From: an uncultured Woeseiaceae bacterium
Lineage (GTDB): Bacteria > Pseudomonadota > Gammaproteobacteria > Steroidobacterales > Woeseiaceae
DNA length: 48,901 bases
Assembly (NCBI GenBank): GCA_905480215.1
Contig: CAJQPL010000004.1
Location: forward strand, 1-48,901
Direction: 5' to 3'
In this document: positions 8,759 through 18,313 of the stretch, one piece after another
How the letters are laid out: each line of letters starts with the position of its first letter
How positions within the stretch are numbered: position 1 is the first letter of the stretch
Translations under genes and position numbers: made by a program
Notes under the pieces: generated by a model
Told to the model about the DNA's origin: nothing
What the model saw: the letters and a program-made list of their open reading frames with translations, nothing else
Database searches by the model: none

Positions 8759-10030
8759 ATGACAATAAGAAAACATCTCTTTCTATATTACGCACTGATT
8801 GCGCTTGCTACGGCGGGATGCACGGCCGAGAAGCAGCAGCAGGAAGGCGCGGACTTTCTGCCGCAACGTCTCGAACGAATTGATCAGGCCGTGAATCGGG
8901 CCATCGCCGAAGGGGAAATTCAAGGTGCTGTTGCGTTGATTATTCGCGATGGCCGAGTCGGCTACCATAAAGCTTTTGGACTCGCGGACCTGGACTCCGG
9001 CAAGGAGATGACGACTGACACCATTTTCCGAATTGCCTCGATGACCAAGGCGATTACGACAGTCGGCGTGATGATACTTTACGAACAAGGGCATTTTAAG
9101 CTTAACGATCCGGTCTCGAATTACTTACCCGAGTTTGCGGATATGAGAGTCATCGCGAAGCTGGGCGAGGACGGATCGATTCTGCAGACGACTCCCGCTA
9201 CCGCTCCTATTCGTATCATTGATTTGTTGTCGCACACGTCGGGTATTTCTTATCCGTTTATTCCAAGCCCGCTGCAGAAGCCCTACGTAGAGGCCGGAAT
9301 TTTCGACGGCATGACCGCCAGGGACGTAGAGCTCGGCGAGCAAATCGAAATGCTCGCCTCGCAACCGCTGTTATTCGAACCGGGCTCGCAGTTCGCCTAT
9401 GGCCTTAGCACCGACGTGCTCGGCCGCCTGATTGAAGTTGTGTCGGGGCAATCGCTTGATCGTTTTATCGCAGAGAATATTAGCGCTCCGTTGGCTATGA
9501 CCGACACCTACTTTTATTTGCCCGACGACAAGGCGCCACGCCTGGCAACTCTCTATGCCCATGTTGATGGTGAGGGTTTGGTGGTGTCTACGGGAACTGA
9601 GTCTGATATCAAGTTGGATAATCCAAACTATCCGATCACAGGTGCCAGGTCATACTTTTCTGGCGGCGCGGGCCTGTCATCTACGTCAGGTGACTACGGT
9701 CGATTTTGCCTAATGTTATTGAATGACGGGGAACTCGACGGAGTTCGCATTTTGAGCCGTAAATCCGTAGAGCTCATGCGTACCGCAAGAACGGATCAGG
9801 ACGGCGATCAGAACCCGGATATCGCGCTGGGCTTTAATGTTGTCAACAACCTTGGAAAAAGTGCTGAGCTTGGGTCCTTGGGCAGCTACTCCTGGGGTGG
9901 AGCGTTTGACACCTCGTATTGGATTGATCCGCAAGAAAGGCTGGTCGGCATTCTCATGATGCAGGCGCGTCCAGCATCGTCGGATATCTCGCAGAAATAC
10001 AGGACTCTGGTTTATCAAGCATTGGAATAG
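8759..10030 (+). CDS. Serine hydrolase, class C beta-lactamase-like lipoprotein
   Basis: The 423-residue protein has a lipoprotein signal (MTIRKHLFLYYALIALATAG then Cys21). It belongs to the PF00144 beta-lactamase/esterase family. The catalytic SxxK is SMTK with Ser94 and Lys97, and the YxN-equivalent tyrosine is in FAYGLS (about Tyr214). The final KTG-like segment is replaced by WGGAFDTSYW near the C-terminus, as in esterase and D-aminopeptidase EstB-type members, so antibiotic hydrolysis is not implied. The mature protein is probably anchored to a membrane in the periplasm. No operon partner: 133 bases separate it from ribD. Substrate unknown. Confidence 0.9.
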   Translation: MTIRKHLFLYYALIALATAGCTAEKQQQEGADFLPQRLERIDQAVNRAIAEGEIQGAVALIIRDGRVGYHKAFGLADLDSGKEMTTDTIFRIASMTKAITTVGVMILYEQGHFKLNDPVSNYLPEFADMRVIAKLGEDGSILQTTPATAPIRIIDLLSHTSGISYPFIPSPLQKPYVEAGIFDGMTARDVELGEQIEMLASQPLLFEPGSQFAYGLSTDVLGRLIEVVSGQSLDRFIAENISAPLAMTDTYFYLPDDKAPRLATLYAHVDGEGLVVSTGTESDIKLDNPNYPITGARSYFSGGAGLSSTSGDYGRFCLMLLNDGELDGVRILSRKSVELMRTARTDQDGDQNPDIALGFNVVNNLGKSAELGSLGSYSWGGAFDTSYWIDPQERLVGILMMQARPASSDISQKYRTLVYQALE

Positions 10031-10217
10031 ATATGCGACGAAGCGGAGTGCGGGACCTAAATTTCCCAATCGCTATACATAGCCAGAAGGTGGGCAACTT
10101 CAGTCTGCATCGGCCGTTTATCGCTAACAACGCCGAGAAAATCTAGCTTAGCGATAAGTGGCAATACTCTGTACTATGCTCGCCACTAAAATGGCAAAAC
10201 CAATCTACAGGACGAAT

Positions 10218-10871
10218 ATGCGAAATTTAGCGATAGCGATGATCATCATTGCGTTACCTTGTGTTTCAAGCGCTCAGGGCAACAGGGCTTACAGCTGGGA
10301 GGCCTCAGTTTCAGGGATTTATCAGGACTCAAAGAGCATTGGTGGCGAGGCTGGCTCGTCTCTGAATGTTGATTCTGAGATCGGATTTGGAATCAATATG
10401 GCCTATAACTTGAGCAGTAAGTTGTCGCTCGGAATGGATTTCGAGTATCTCAAGCCCGACTACGTTGCCACCTTGGTTGATGATACTGGCATGAATGATG
10501 ATCTGGTCATCAATCACGAAATGACTCAGTTCAATGCCCGTTTCAAGGGAACTTTCAACTTGATGGAAGGACCCTTTACGCCGTTTCTTGAAGGCGGACT
10601 GGGGTGGAGTAACTTTGACTCCAATGTTGTGGACGGGCCTCCGGCAACGGGTTGTTGGTGGCATCCGTGGTATGGCTACATCTGTAGTAATTTCTACAGC
10701 ACCTACGACGAAACTCTGTTCACCTACGGAGTAGGAGCAGGTATTCGTTGGGAGTTTTCAGGTGGCTCATTCCTCAAGGCCAGCTACAATTACTGGGAAA
10801 TGGACGGCATGGGTCAGGCCGAGGATTCAGCATTGCAAGCAGGTCGCATAGAGTTCGGGTGGGGCTTCTAG
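10218..10871 (+). CDS. Small outer-membrane beta-barrel protein
   Basis: The 217-residue product from the ATG at 10218 (AGGA upstream) has a signal peptide ending near VSSAQG. It then shows alternating aromatic/polar strands typical of an 8-stranded OmpA/OmpW-like barrel: YSWEASVSGIYQDSKS, SSKLSLGMDFEYLKPDY, FNARFKGTFNL, FTPFLEGGLGWSNFDS, TYGVGAGIRWEF, FLKASYNYWEMDG and the final strand AGRIEFGWGF, which ends in Phe as outer-membrane proteins do. A long extracellular-type loop carries GCWWHPWYGYICSN with two Cys, perhaps disulfide-bonded. A longer frame from 10158 would bury the signal peptide and is rejected. A strong terminator follows 50 bases after the stop, so the gene is monocistronic. 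Function beyond barrel fold is not known. Confidence 0.85.
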   Translation: MRNLAIAMIIIALPCVSSAQGNRAYSWEASVSGIYQDSKSIGGEAGSSLNVDSEIGFGINMAYNLSSKLSLGMDFEYLKPDYVATLVDDTGMNDDLVINHEMTQFNARFKGTFNLMEGPFTPFLEGGLGWSNFDSNVVDGPPATGCWWHPWYGYICSNFYSTYDETLFTYGVGAGIRWEFSGGSFLKASYNYWEMDGMGQAEDSALQAGRIEFGWGF

Positions 10872-10920
10872 TCGGCAACGAAATATCGATCTGACGCCAA
10901 TACGGCGACGGATTACCAGA

Positions 10921-10948
10921 AAAACGAGCCAATTGGCTCGTTTTTTTT
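10921..10948 (+). terminator. Rho-independent terminator after the barrel gene
   Basis: A perfect stem ACGAGCC-AATT-GGCTCGT, extended by flanking A/T pairs, is followed by eight T residues. It is the clearest plus-strand terminator in the window and ends the outer-membrane barrel transcript. Confidence 0.93.
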
Positions 10949-11190
10949 ATGCGAGATTCTGATTTTGGCCGAGGGCAGAAGCCCGAGTGTTAAACTAACC
11001 GCGAACATCTCCGACTTTGTTTGGCTGGTCAGAAAGCGTCTGTTGGCTCAAGCAAAACGGGGGGGGTAATGACATGAGCGTCACGGCCGACGATGTGCTT
11101 CAAACTTAAAGTGGCAGTGAGTAGATTCATCGTGAAGTGTAAATGGCCCTTGATCACTCCGGTCGCCGGACTTATCAGAAGGAATCAGCA
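10949..11190. other. Non-coding stretch with a G8 tract
   Basis: Together with the terminator this forms a gap of about 320 bases without an obvious gene. It includes a run of eight G (11059-11066) followed closely by a tiny frame ATG...TAA of 11 codons (11074-11109, M S V T A D D V L Q T). I see no strong promoter or RNA fold. The tiny frame may be chance. Confidence 0.35.
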
Positions 11191-11709
11191 ATGACACTAA
11201 ATGAACTTGGAAACATCGGTGAATTCGTTAGCTCTATTGGTGTTATCGTTTCTCTGATTTATCTCGCCTTACAGGTAAGAAAGAACACTGAAACTGAGCG
11301 AACATCTACTTATCAATCGGTCGTCTCTGATTTCGGTAGTCTTAATCGAGCGATGGCCAGCACGCCAGAACTTTCCTACCTGTTTGTCAAAGGCATGGAA
11401 GACTTCGGTGAGCTGAGTTCCGATGAGAAGGCGCGTATCTCGCAACTATTTTTTGCCGCGTTTCATTACTTTGAAAACATGTTCTATCAATACCAAAAGG
11501 GCTATCTGGAAGAAGATGTGTGGCGAGGTTGGAAGCGAATAATGCTGAGCTACTATGCGCGGCCTGGTTTCCAGACCTGGTGGTCGGTGCGTCGAGACGT
11601 TTACAGCCAAGCGTTTGGAGAGTTCTTGGAAACGACGGAGCTAGAAGTTCACATTGCATCCTATGATGACGTGACTCAACTAAAGCCTGTTACGCCTCTT
11701 TCCGAGTAA
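11191..11709 (+). CDS. Hypothetical protein with N-terminal membrane segment
   Basis: The 172-residue product starts at the ATG at 11191, which has AGAAGGAA upstream; a longer frame from 11143 has no such site. The first 35 residues form one membrane helix (IGEFVSSIGVIVSLIYLALQ). A mainly helical soluble part follows, rich in aromatic residues (ISQLFFAAFHYFENMFYQYQ, then WRGWKRIMLSYYARPGFQTWW). This arrangement is common in uncharacterised small proteins of marine gammaproteobacteria, but I cannot assign a function. Its 3' end overlaps the convergent amine oxidase gene by 20 bases. Confidence 0.75.
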   Translation: MTLNELGNIGEFVSSIGVIVSLIYLALQVRKNTETERTSTYQSVVSDFGSLNRAMASTPELSYLFVKGMEDFGELSSDEKARISQLFFAAFHYFENMFYQYQKGYLEEDVWRGWKRIMLSYYARPGFQTWWSVRRDVYSQAFGEFLETTELEVHIASYDDVTQLKPVTPLSE

Positions 11710-12943
11710 TGCTCTGTGTTGCGGCGCGTGCCGCTTCAGTTCCTGAGATACATGCGCCATGCACGCTCGCGAAATAGTTACTCGACGTTGCTTCACCAGC
11801 GAAATAGATTCGATCATCTATTGAGCGCGCGAGTACTGATCGTTGATCGGCTGCGCCGGGTCGCGCGCAGCTATAGGCGCCTTTGATCCAGGCATCCCCA
11901 TCCCACGCTGACACGATTGAGTGTGACGGCTCCGAGATCGCCTTTTGTCCGCTAATACTGCGTAGCTTCTCCAGGATAAAGTCTATGGTCGCTTTCTCCC
12001 CGGATTTTTCCATCCACTCTGCCATTCGCCCGCCGACCGCAACTTCCACATAGTCGTCAGCAAAGGGTCTGTTTCTAAAGTGAATGGGTCCGTCGCCCGC
12101 CGTGTCGATGGTGAATTCATCCGGCAATTCACGCAGGATCGGAGCATCGAACATTAATGCTACCCGAGTGCAGCTACCCATGGGTAGGCTGTCAATCGCG
12201 TCGAGTTTCCAATCCGGCAGAGCGGGTGCAAATTTGATTTGACGGGTTGCCAATACACCTGTGGACACCGTCAGGATTATCCTCTCTGCACGAATCGGAC
12301 CTTTCGATGTTTCCAGACCGAGGTCTGACCCCGATGAATCAATTTTTCGCACAGCGGAATTCAGTGACACAGGAACGTTGGCGCCGTATCGAAGCAATAG
12401 GTCGCCCAACCCGCTAGCAACAGCAAGATCGTTTTCCTCGCGTACGTAGTTCATCGCGTCCATGACCGAAGCCTGGTCAACGTCGCGTGTAAAGTCTTGC
12501 GCGAAGAACATGTGAAAATACGACGCCCAGCGACTGTCATTATCAATGACATCGAAAACCGATGTGTCACTGAGCTCGTTCTTAGCTTTAGCTAGTGCGT
12601 CAAACTGACGATCCCAATACTCAGAAAATTCCTGATAAGCATCGGTCGGTAGCCAGTCGCATTCTTCAAAATACTGCGCCACAGTAAAATGTTCGTCCGC
12701 CGCGTCGAGTGTTAACCCTGCGTTCCTTGCATACGGTAGCAGCGGATTGACTGACGGTGCCATCAACCAGTGTGCACCCAAATCAAACGGTACGTCGGCA
12801 GCGAGCTGCTCGGTATACGCACGACCGCCAATACGATGAGATGCCTCAAGCAGCAGGAAGTCCTGCCCGAGCTGTTGTAATTCCCTTGCTGCCGCAAGTC
12901 CTGCGGCGCCGGCGCCTACGATGGCTATTTGAGTGCTGGTCAT
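11690..12943 (-). CDS. Flavin-containing amine oxidase / monoamine oxidase family
   Basis: The 417-residue FAD enzyme has the dinucleotide-binding motif GAGAAG (residues 10-15) followed by LLLEASHRIGGRAYTE, the classic GG-R motif of the amine oxidase family (PF01593). A C-terminal FAD motif IYFAGEATSSNYFASVHGA matches the end of monoamine and polyamine oxidases. No signal peptide is present. Such enzymes oxidise primary or secondary amines, polyamines or amino acids, with release of peroxide; the substrate cannot be inferred. The gene is transcribed alone and overlaps the preceding hypothetical gene tail-to-tail. Confidence 0.92.
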   Translation of the reverse strand: MTSTQIAIVGAGAAGLAAARELQQLGQDFLLLEASHRIGGRAYTEQLAADVPFDLGAHWLMAPSVNPLLPYARNAGLTLDAADEHFTVAQYFEECDWLPTDAYQEFSEYWDRQFDALAKAKNELSDTSVFDVIDNDSRWASYFHMFFAQDFTRDVDQASVMDAMNYVREENDLAVASGLGDLLLRYGANVPVSLNSAVRKIDSSGSDLGLETSKGPIRAERIILTVSTGVLATRQIKFAPALPDWKLDAIDSLPMGSCTRVALMFDAPILRELPDEFTIDTAGDGPIHFRNRPFADDYVEVAVGGRMAEWMEKSGEKATIDFILEKLRSISGQKAISEPSHSIVSAWDGDAWIKGAYSCARPGAADQRSVLARSIDDRIYFAGEATSSNYFASVHGACISGTEAARAATQSITRKEA

Positions 12944-13206
12944 TGTTCCCAGTTATATGGCGCGGTCAGCGCGACTAGGTCGCATGCTAGCAAAGCCAAA
13001 TACTAATGTAACGATCGGCGAGTCAAACTAAAACGATTACGACGGCTAAAGCAAGATTGAAGACATCGAATAAGCTGCGCAGCCATTCTTGCCACCGCGA
13101 TGGCGATCTTCGAATCGACCGCTTCTGCAGATAAAAGTCTTGTACACAAAAGCTGATGGTTAGTTATTATGAGACGCTTGCTTTGACGTGATTCCCGGAG
13201 TAGCTA

Positions 13207-14424
13207 ATGGATTTTGAATTTTCTCCAAAGGTGCAGGATCTTCGTGTGCGCCTGCTGGCGTTCATGGATGAGCATATCTATCCGAATGAAGCCTTGTTTC
13301 TGCAGCAGATCGAGGCGGGAGATCGCTGGGAACCTGCTGAGATTCTGACCGAACTAAAGGGCTACGCCAAAGAGGCTGGGCTTTGGAATCTGTTCCTGCC
13401 GAAAGACTATGGGCAGTACAGCGCTGGACTGACAACACTCGAATACGCGCCACTTGCGGAGATAATGGGTCGCGTTATGTGGTCGTCAGAGGTGTTCAAC
13501 TGCAGTGCACCGGACACCGGCAATATGGAAGTATTGGCACGCTACGGTAACAAAGAGCAACAGGAAGAATGGTTGTTGCCACTGTTGCACGGAGAAATTC
13601 GTTCGGCCTTTGCCATGACCGAACCCGACGTCGCCTCGTCCGACGCAACGAACGTGCAAACCTCAATTCAACGTGATGGTGATGACTACGTGATCAATGG
13701 TCACAAGTGGTATATCAGCGGTGCTTGTAATAACCACACCAAGATCATGATCGTAATGGGCAAGACTGATCCGGAAAACGATAATCGCTATCAGCAACAG
13801 TCCATGATTTTGATTCCCAAGGACGCGGACGGGGTGAAAATAGTACGGCCGATGCGCGTACTGGGTTTCGACGACGCACCAGAGGGCCATGCAGAAGTAA
13901 TATTCGACAATGTTCGAGTGCCTGCAAGCAATTTGTTGCTCGGCGAAGGTCGCGGCTTTGAAATTGCGCAGGGTCGACTTGGACCCGGCCGTATCCATCA
14001 CTGCATGCGCCTGGTCGGCATGGCGCAGCGTGCTCTGGAGGCGATGTGCGTACGTGCTGAAAGTCGTATTGCGTTCGGCAAGCCGTTGAGCAAGCAACAA
14101 TCAGTGCGCGAGGATATCGCGCGTTCCGCCTGCGAGATCGAACAGGCTCGACTATTGACGTTTAAGGCCGCAGCAAGAATGGACGAGGGCGGCACTAAAG
14201 CGGCTAAAGACCTGATCTCGATGATCAAGATTATTGCGCCGAGCATGGCTTGCACGGTTATTGATCGAGCTATACAGATTCATGGCGCCGGTGGCGTTAG
14301 TCAGGATTTCTTCCTGGCTCAGGCCTACGCGGGTGCGCGCTCGATTCGTCTGGCAGATGGGCCGGATCAGGTCCACATGATGCAGCTTGGCCGCAACCTG
14401 GCTGCAGCAACCGTGAAAAGTTAG
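13207..14424 (+). CDS. Acyl-CoA dehydrogenase, ACAD10/ACAD11-like
   Basis: The 405-residue protein has the acyl-CoA dehydrogenase order of domains. The helical N-terminus ([20 protein letters not shown]) is followed by the FAD-facing motif [16 protein letters not shown] (about residues 136-151), the substrate segment [11 protein letters not shown], and the C-terminal signature [19 protein letters not shown] with [15 protein letters not shown]. These features place it with the ACAD10/11 branch. It is followed after 13 bases by an APH-fold kinase, the same two activities that are fused in vertebrate ACAD10/11 and paired as LvaC/LvaA in Pseudomonas levulinate catabolism. Conversion of 4-hydroxyacyl-CoA via a phospho intermediate is therefore a likely role (inference). 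Confidence 0.93.
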   Translation: MDFEFSPKVQDLRVRLLAFMDEHIYPNEALFLQQIEAGDRWEPAEILTELKGYAKEAGLWNLFLPKDYGQYSAGLTTLEYAPLAEIMGRVMWSSEVFNCSAPDTGNMEVLARYGNKEQQEEWLLPLLHGEIRSAFAMTEPDVASSDATNVQTSIQRDGDDYVINGHKWYISGACNNHTKIMIVMGKTDPENDNRYQQQSMILIPKDADGVKIVRPMRVLGFDDAPEGHAEVIFDNVRVPASNLLLGEGRGFEIAQGRLGPGRIHHCMRLVGMAQRALEAMCVRAESRIAFGKPLSKQQSVREDIARSACEIEQARLLTFKAAARMDEGGTKAAKDLISMIKIIAPSMACTVIDRAIQIHGAGGVSQDFFLAQAYAGARSIRLADGPDQVHMMQLGRNLAAATVKS

Positions 14425-14437
14425 GGAGCACGACCGC

Positions 14438-15460
14438 GTGCAAAATACCGTAGATAGTCTCGACGAAGCAGTACTTGGACCTTATCTCGAGGCTCACGTG
14501 GCGGGATTTTCCGGGCTCCGGAATATCGAGAAGTTTGCTGATGGCCAATCAAATCCGACGTTCAAGGTCTCGGCCAGTTCCGGCGAGTACGTTTTACGCC
14601 GGCAACCACCGGGCGAACTGCTGAAGTCGGCGCATGCGGTCGATCGTGAATTTCGTGTGATGCGCGCGCTGTCTGGTTCCGATGTTCCAGTGGCGGAGGT
14701 GTTTCACCTTTGCGAGGACAGGGATGTTATCGGCTCCATGTTCTACGTCATGGAGTTCTGCGATGGCCGTATCTTCTGGGACTCGACCATTCCGGAAGTT
14801 TCTAAATCAGATCGAACTGCAATTTACTTCGAAATGAATCGAGTTCTGGCCGCGTTGCATCAGGTCAACCTCGAAGAAACAGGCCTTAGTGATTTTGGCA
14901 AACCCGGAAGTTACTTCGAACGCCAGTACACACGCTGGAGCAGCCAGTATCGGGCATCGGAAACACGGCCGATTGAGGCGATGGAAGCGCTGATGCAATG
15001 GCTGGGCGAGAATCTTCCCGAAGACGACGGTCGAGTTTCGTTGGTGCATGGCGACTATCGCCTCGACAACATGATTTTTCATCCGTCCGAGCCGCGAGTA
15101 ATCGCGCTACTCGACTGGGAGCTGTCCACCCTTGGGCATCCGTTTGCCGATGTTGGCTATCAGTGCATGCAACTGCGCATGCCGGACAGTAAGGGTGGTA
15201 TTTCCGGACTGCGTGGCAGAAACCTCGAAGAACTCGGTATACCAAGCGAGGAAGAGTATGTCGCGAAGTACTGCGAACGCACCGGCATCGACGGCATCGA
15301 TAATTTCGGCTTCTACGTAGCGTTCAGCTTTTTCAGGCTGGCAGCGATCATCCAGGGCGTCGCAAAGCGTGCGCTTGATGGCAACGCATCCAATAAAAAC
15401 GCCGCCGCTATGGGCGAATTCGTAGAACCGATGGCTGAGCTTGCCCTTGAGGCGATTTAG
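14438..15460 (+). CDS. APH-fold phosphotransferase, candidate 4-hydroxyacyl-CoA kinase
   Basis: The 340-residue product starts with GTG, with GGGAG just upstream. It is an aminoglycoside-phosphotransferase-fold kinase (PF01636): a P-loop-like region with FKVSASSGEYVLRRQPPG, the catalytic loop VHGDYRLDNMIFH (about residues 202-214) and the metal-binding LLDWELSTLGHPFADVGY (from about 225). That last motif is typical of the ACAD10/11 N-terminal kinase rather than of true antibiotic kinases. Co-directional and 13 bases after the acyl-CoA dehydrogenase, it probably phosphorylates a hydroxyacyl-CoA that the dehydrogenase homologue then handles. Antibiotic resistance is not suggested by context. 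Confidence 0.9.
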   Translation: MQNTVDSLDEAVLGPYLEAHVAGFSGLRNIEKFADGQSNPTFKVSASSGEYVLRRQPPGELLKSAHAVDREFRVMRALSGSDVPVAEVFHLCEDRDVIGSMFYVMEFCDGRIFWDSTIPEVSKSDRTAIYFEMNRVLAALHQVNLEETGLSDFGKPGSYFERQYTRWSSQYRASETRPIEAMEALMQWLGENLPEDDGRVSLVHGDYRLDNMIFHPSEPRVIALLDWELSTLGHPFADVGYQCMQLRMPDSKGGISGLRGRNLEELGIPSEEEYVAKYCERTGIDGIDNFGFYVAFSFFRLAAIIQGVAKRALDGNASNKNAAAMGEFVEPMAELALEAI

Positions 15461-15546
15461 ACGAACTTTCCAGGTATCTGGACTCTAAGTCAGTACGCGT
15501 ACGCGCAATGGGCGTCGGCACCAACACTATTTCTAAGGAATATCTC

Positions 15547-18285
15547 TTGAATCAACTACTGCGACCGGCTTCATTTTTTTGTGGGCTGATTTTTCTGAGC
15601 ATCGTTAGTTTCGCAGCGCATGCCGACGACGACCTCGCGACTCAGATCGATATCAACTACGAGACCTTCAATCTCGACAACGGCCTGACTGTGCTTGTGC
15701 ACTCCGATCACTCTACGCCTACTGTGTTTGTCAGCATGTGGTACGGCGTAGGCTCCAAAGACGAACCTGAGGGCAAGACCGGGTTCGCACATCTATTCGA
15801 GCACCTGATGTTTCAAGGTACAGAAAACCGTGAAGGCGAATTTTTCTCGCCGTTTGCAGATGCCGGCGCCACCGGAATGAACGGCACGACGAATGAAGAT
15901 CGAACCAACTACTATGCAACAGTGCCGTCCGGTGCCATCGATATGGCGTTGTGGATGGAAAGCGATCGTATGTCGCATCTTCTTGGCGCTATCACGCAAG
16001 AGGCGCTGGACGAACAGCGCGGTGTCGTGCAAAACGAAAAGCGTCAGGGTGAAACGCGACCGTATGCACAAATGTATGACAAGATTCGCGCCGGGCTTTA
16101 TCCCGTCGATCACCCGTATCGACATTCTATTATTGGCTCAATGGATGACTTGAATGCGGCGTCTGTCGAAGATGTACATGAATGGTTCAATAAGTACTAC
16201 GGCGCCTCTAACGTTGTTTTGGTTCTAGCTGGCGATATCAGCATCGAAGATGCGAAAGCAAAAGTCGCGCACTATTTTGCTTCGGCACCGAGTGGTGAGC
16301 CTTTATCGCACCCGAAAAAATGGGTGCCGAACCTGGCAGAGAATCGCGAAGAGAAAATGTTTGATCGTGTTGGTCAAACCAGAATCACCCGCGTTTGGGC
16401 GCTGCCGGGTTTGAACGATCAGGACACGTCCCTTATGTATCTTGTCAACGAGTCCCTGGTTGCCAACAAGAACTCGCCTTTGCGTCGCAAGATTGTCGAC
16501 GAGTTGCAGCTTGCGACCAGTATTCGCGGTAATGCCCACGGGCGAGTAATGAGTGGTGAGTACAGCCTCACCGTCGATCTTCGAGAGGGCGTGACGCCTG
16601 AACAAGTACTGCCGATCATCGACGAAATCCTTGCTGAGTACCTGACATCTGGTCCCGATGCACAAATCGTTGAGAACGCAAAACTCGGCGTAAAAATGTA
16701 CATTCTTGGCGCGCTGGAAACAGGCGCCCAAATTGGCAGAGTCCTGGCTGAGGGCCAGTTATTTTCTGCTAATCCGTTGTTCATCAACCAGGAGCTGCAG
16801 TGGATCAACGATGCGACCGCTGAGGAGCTTCGGCAGATTGCGGATAGATGGCTAAGTCGCGGCTACTATCAACTAACCGTCGAACCGTTTCCCGAATTGC
16901 AAAGTGCAGACAGCGAGGTTGATCGATCGACTATCCCATCAGTGACTGCTAGTTCTGATATCAATTTTCCAGATATCCAAACCACCACGCTCAAGAATGG
17001 CATGCAGCTGGTTGTCGCTCAGCGCGGCAGTATTCCTTTAATCGATATTTCAATTCAAATCGATACTGGATCGATGGCGGCGCCAGCTACCGCGCCGGGA
17101 TTGCCGACATTTGTCTTTGGCCTGCTGGATAAGGGTACTAAGAAATTCGATGCCAACGAACTTGCCGCGGCACGCGATAAAATCGCTATGGGCGGGGGTT
17201 TTCAGAGCGGTTCTGAGCGCAGCTCATTTGCGTATCGTATCCTTACTGATAACCTCGAACCGTCGCTCGAGCTCGCGGCAGAAATGTTGCGCAACCCAAG
17301 TTTTCCAGATGAAGAACTGGGCAAAATAAAAGCGCAGATTTCGGCGTATCTCGCAAATCTGCAACAATCTCCTTCGCGTGCCGCCAGCGGATTATTTAAT
17401 CGGGCCGTTTACGGTGCTGATAATCCTATGGGAGCCGTCTGGACGCCAGAGCTCGTTGAACAAGTAGACCAGAGCATGCTGCAAGAATGGCATGGCGCGG
17501 AAGTGACGCCAGACAGCATGACGGTCTACATGATCGGTGACATCAAAATTGATGATGCAAGCGATGCGCTTAATAGTGCGTTTGGCCGATGGTCGGCCAA
17601 AAATAGCTCGGCGCTTCGTCCAGTGGGCGATGCGCAGATCCCTGTCCCCCGCGTGATTCTGGTTGACCATCCGGGTGCGGTGTCGAGCACTATCGTTGCC
17701 GGTCATGCGATCGGCGAGTTTGATGCTGCTGCCTGGACTACGATGTCGATAATGAATAGAGCAGTTGGCGGCAGCTTTGAATCGCGTTTGAATATGAACC
17801 TTCGCGAAGACAAGGGTTGGTCTTATGGCTATCGCACGAGTATTGCGCGCAATGCGAGCGGTCAGATGACAATCTCTGGCAACGGTCAAGTGCAGACCGA
17901 TAAGACGGCTGCGAGCATGGTAGAGATTCGTCGCGAGTTTGAAGAGTTCGTAGCGACTCGACCCGCAACCGCCGTCGAGATCGATCGACTCAAATTGAAT
18001 CAGACTCGTTCATTGCCAGGCTCGTTCGCGACCAATGGCGGTTTTCTAAGCAACATTATCGCGTCCGACAGTTATGACTTACCGTATGACTACGCTGAAA
18101 CATCGGCCGATCGAGTTGCTGCGGTCACCTTGGACGGCGTTCGATCTTCTGCCAAGCAAACTATCCATCCGGACACTCTGACGTGGTTGATCATTGGTGA
18201 TCTGAGTGAAATAGAAGAGTCGGTGCGTGCACTTGCTTACGGCGACGTTGAGGTGTGGGACGCGTTCGGCAATAAAGTTCGCTAA
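15547..18285 (+). CDS. M16 family zinc metallopeptidase (two-domain, pitrilysin type), exported
   Basis: A protein of about 912 residues. The best start is TTG at 15547, with AAGGA 7 bases upstream and a clean signal peptide (NQLLRPASFFCGLIFLSIVS, cleavage near AAHADD); an ATG at 15508 adds 13 residues but has no ribosome-binding site. The first M16 half carries the inverted zinc motif HxxEH as HLFEHLMF, with the downstream Glu in NEKRQGE. The second half (from about residue 480: FPDIQTTTLKNGMQLVVAQR) lacks the motif and serves as the partner domain, with the RxxxGWSYGY segment near its end. This is the usual active/inactive arrangement of fused M16B proteins, which degrade peptides in the periplasm. 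It converges with dgcA. Confidence 0.93.
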   Translation: MNQLLRPASFFCGLIFLSIVSFAAHADDDLATQIDINYETFNLDNGLTVLVHSDHSTPTVFVSMWYGVGSKDEPEGKTGFAHLFEHLMFQGTENREGEFFSPFADAGATGMNGTTNEDRTNYYATVPSGAIDMALWMESDRMSHLLGAITQEALDEQRGVVQNEKRQGETRPYAQMYDKIRAGLYPVDHPYRHSIIGSMDDLNAASVEDVHEWFNKYYGASNVVLVLAGDISIEDAKAKVAHYFASAPSGEPLSHPKKWVPNLAENREEKMFDRVGQTRITRVWALPGLNDQDTSLMYLVNESLVANKNSPLRRKIVDELQLATSIRGNAHGRVMSGEYSLTVDLREGVTPEQVLPIIDEILAEYLTSGPDAQIVENAKLGVKMYILGALETGAQIGRVLAEGQLFSANPLFINQELQWINDATAEELRQIADRWLSRGYYQLTVEPFPELQSADSEVDRSTIPSVTASSDINFPDIQTTTLKNGMQLVVAQRGSIPLIDISIQIDTGSMAAPATAPGLPTFVFGLLDKGTKKFDANELAAARDKIAMGGGFQSGSERSSFAYRILTDNLEPSLELAAEMLRNPSFPDEELGKIKAQISAYLANLQQSPSRAASGLFNRAVYGADNPMGAVWTPELVEQVDQSMLQEWHGAEVTPDSMTVYMIGDIKIDDASDALNSAFGRWSAKNSSALRPVGDAQIPVPRVILVDHPGAVSSTIVAGHAIGEFDAAAWTTMSIMNRAVGGSFESRLNMNLREDKGWSYGYRTSIARNASGQMTISGNGQVQTDKTAASMVEIRREFEEFVATRPATAVEIDRLKLNQTRSLPGSFATNGGFLSNIIASDSYDLPYDYAETSADRVAAVTLDGVRSSAKQTIHPDTLTWLIIGDLSEIEESVRALAYGDVEVWDAFGNKVR

Positions 18286-18313
18286 GCGTTTCTTACCAAC
18301 GGCTGATCTGGAT

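Noticed and set aside
8759..10030. Beta-lactamase resistance gene
   Set aside because: The class C-like SxxK and Tyr motifs occur in many esterases and peptidases; the KTG motif is replaced and it is a lipoprotein with no AmpR neighbour.
14438..15460. Aminoglycoside resistance gene
   Set aside because: The APH fold is present, but motifs and the adjacent acyl-CoA dehydrogenase point to the ACAD10/11-type kinase.
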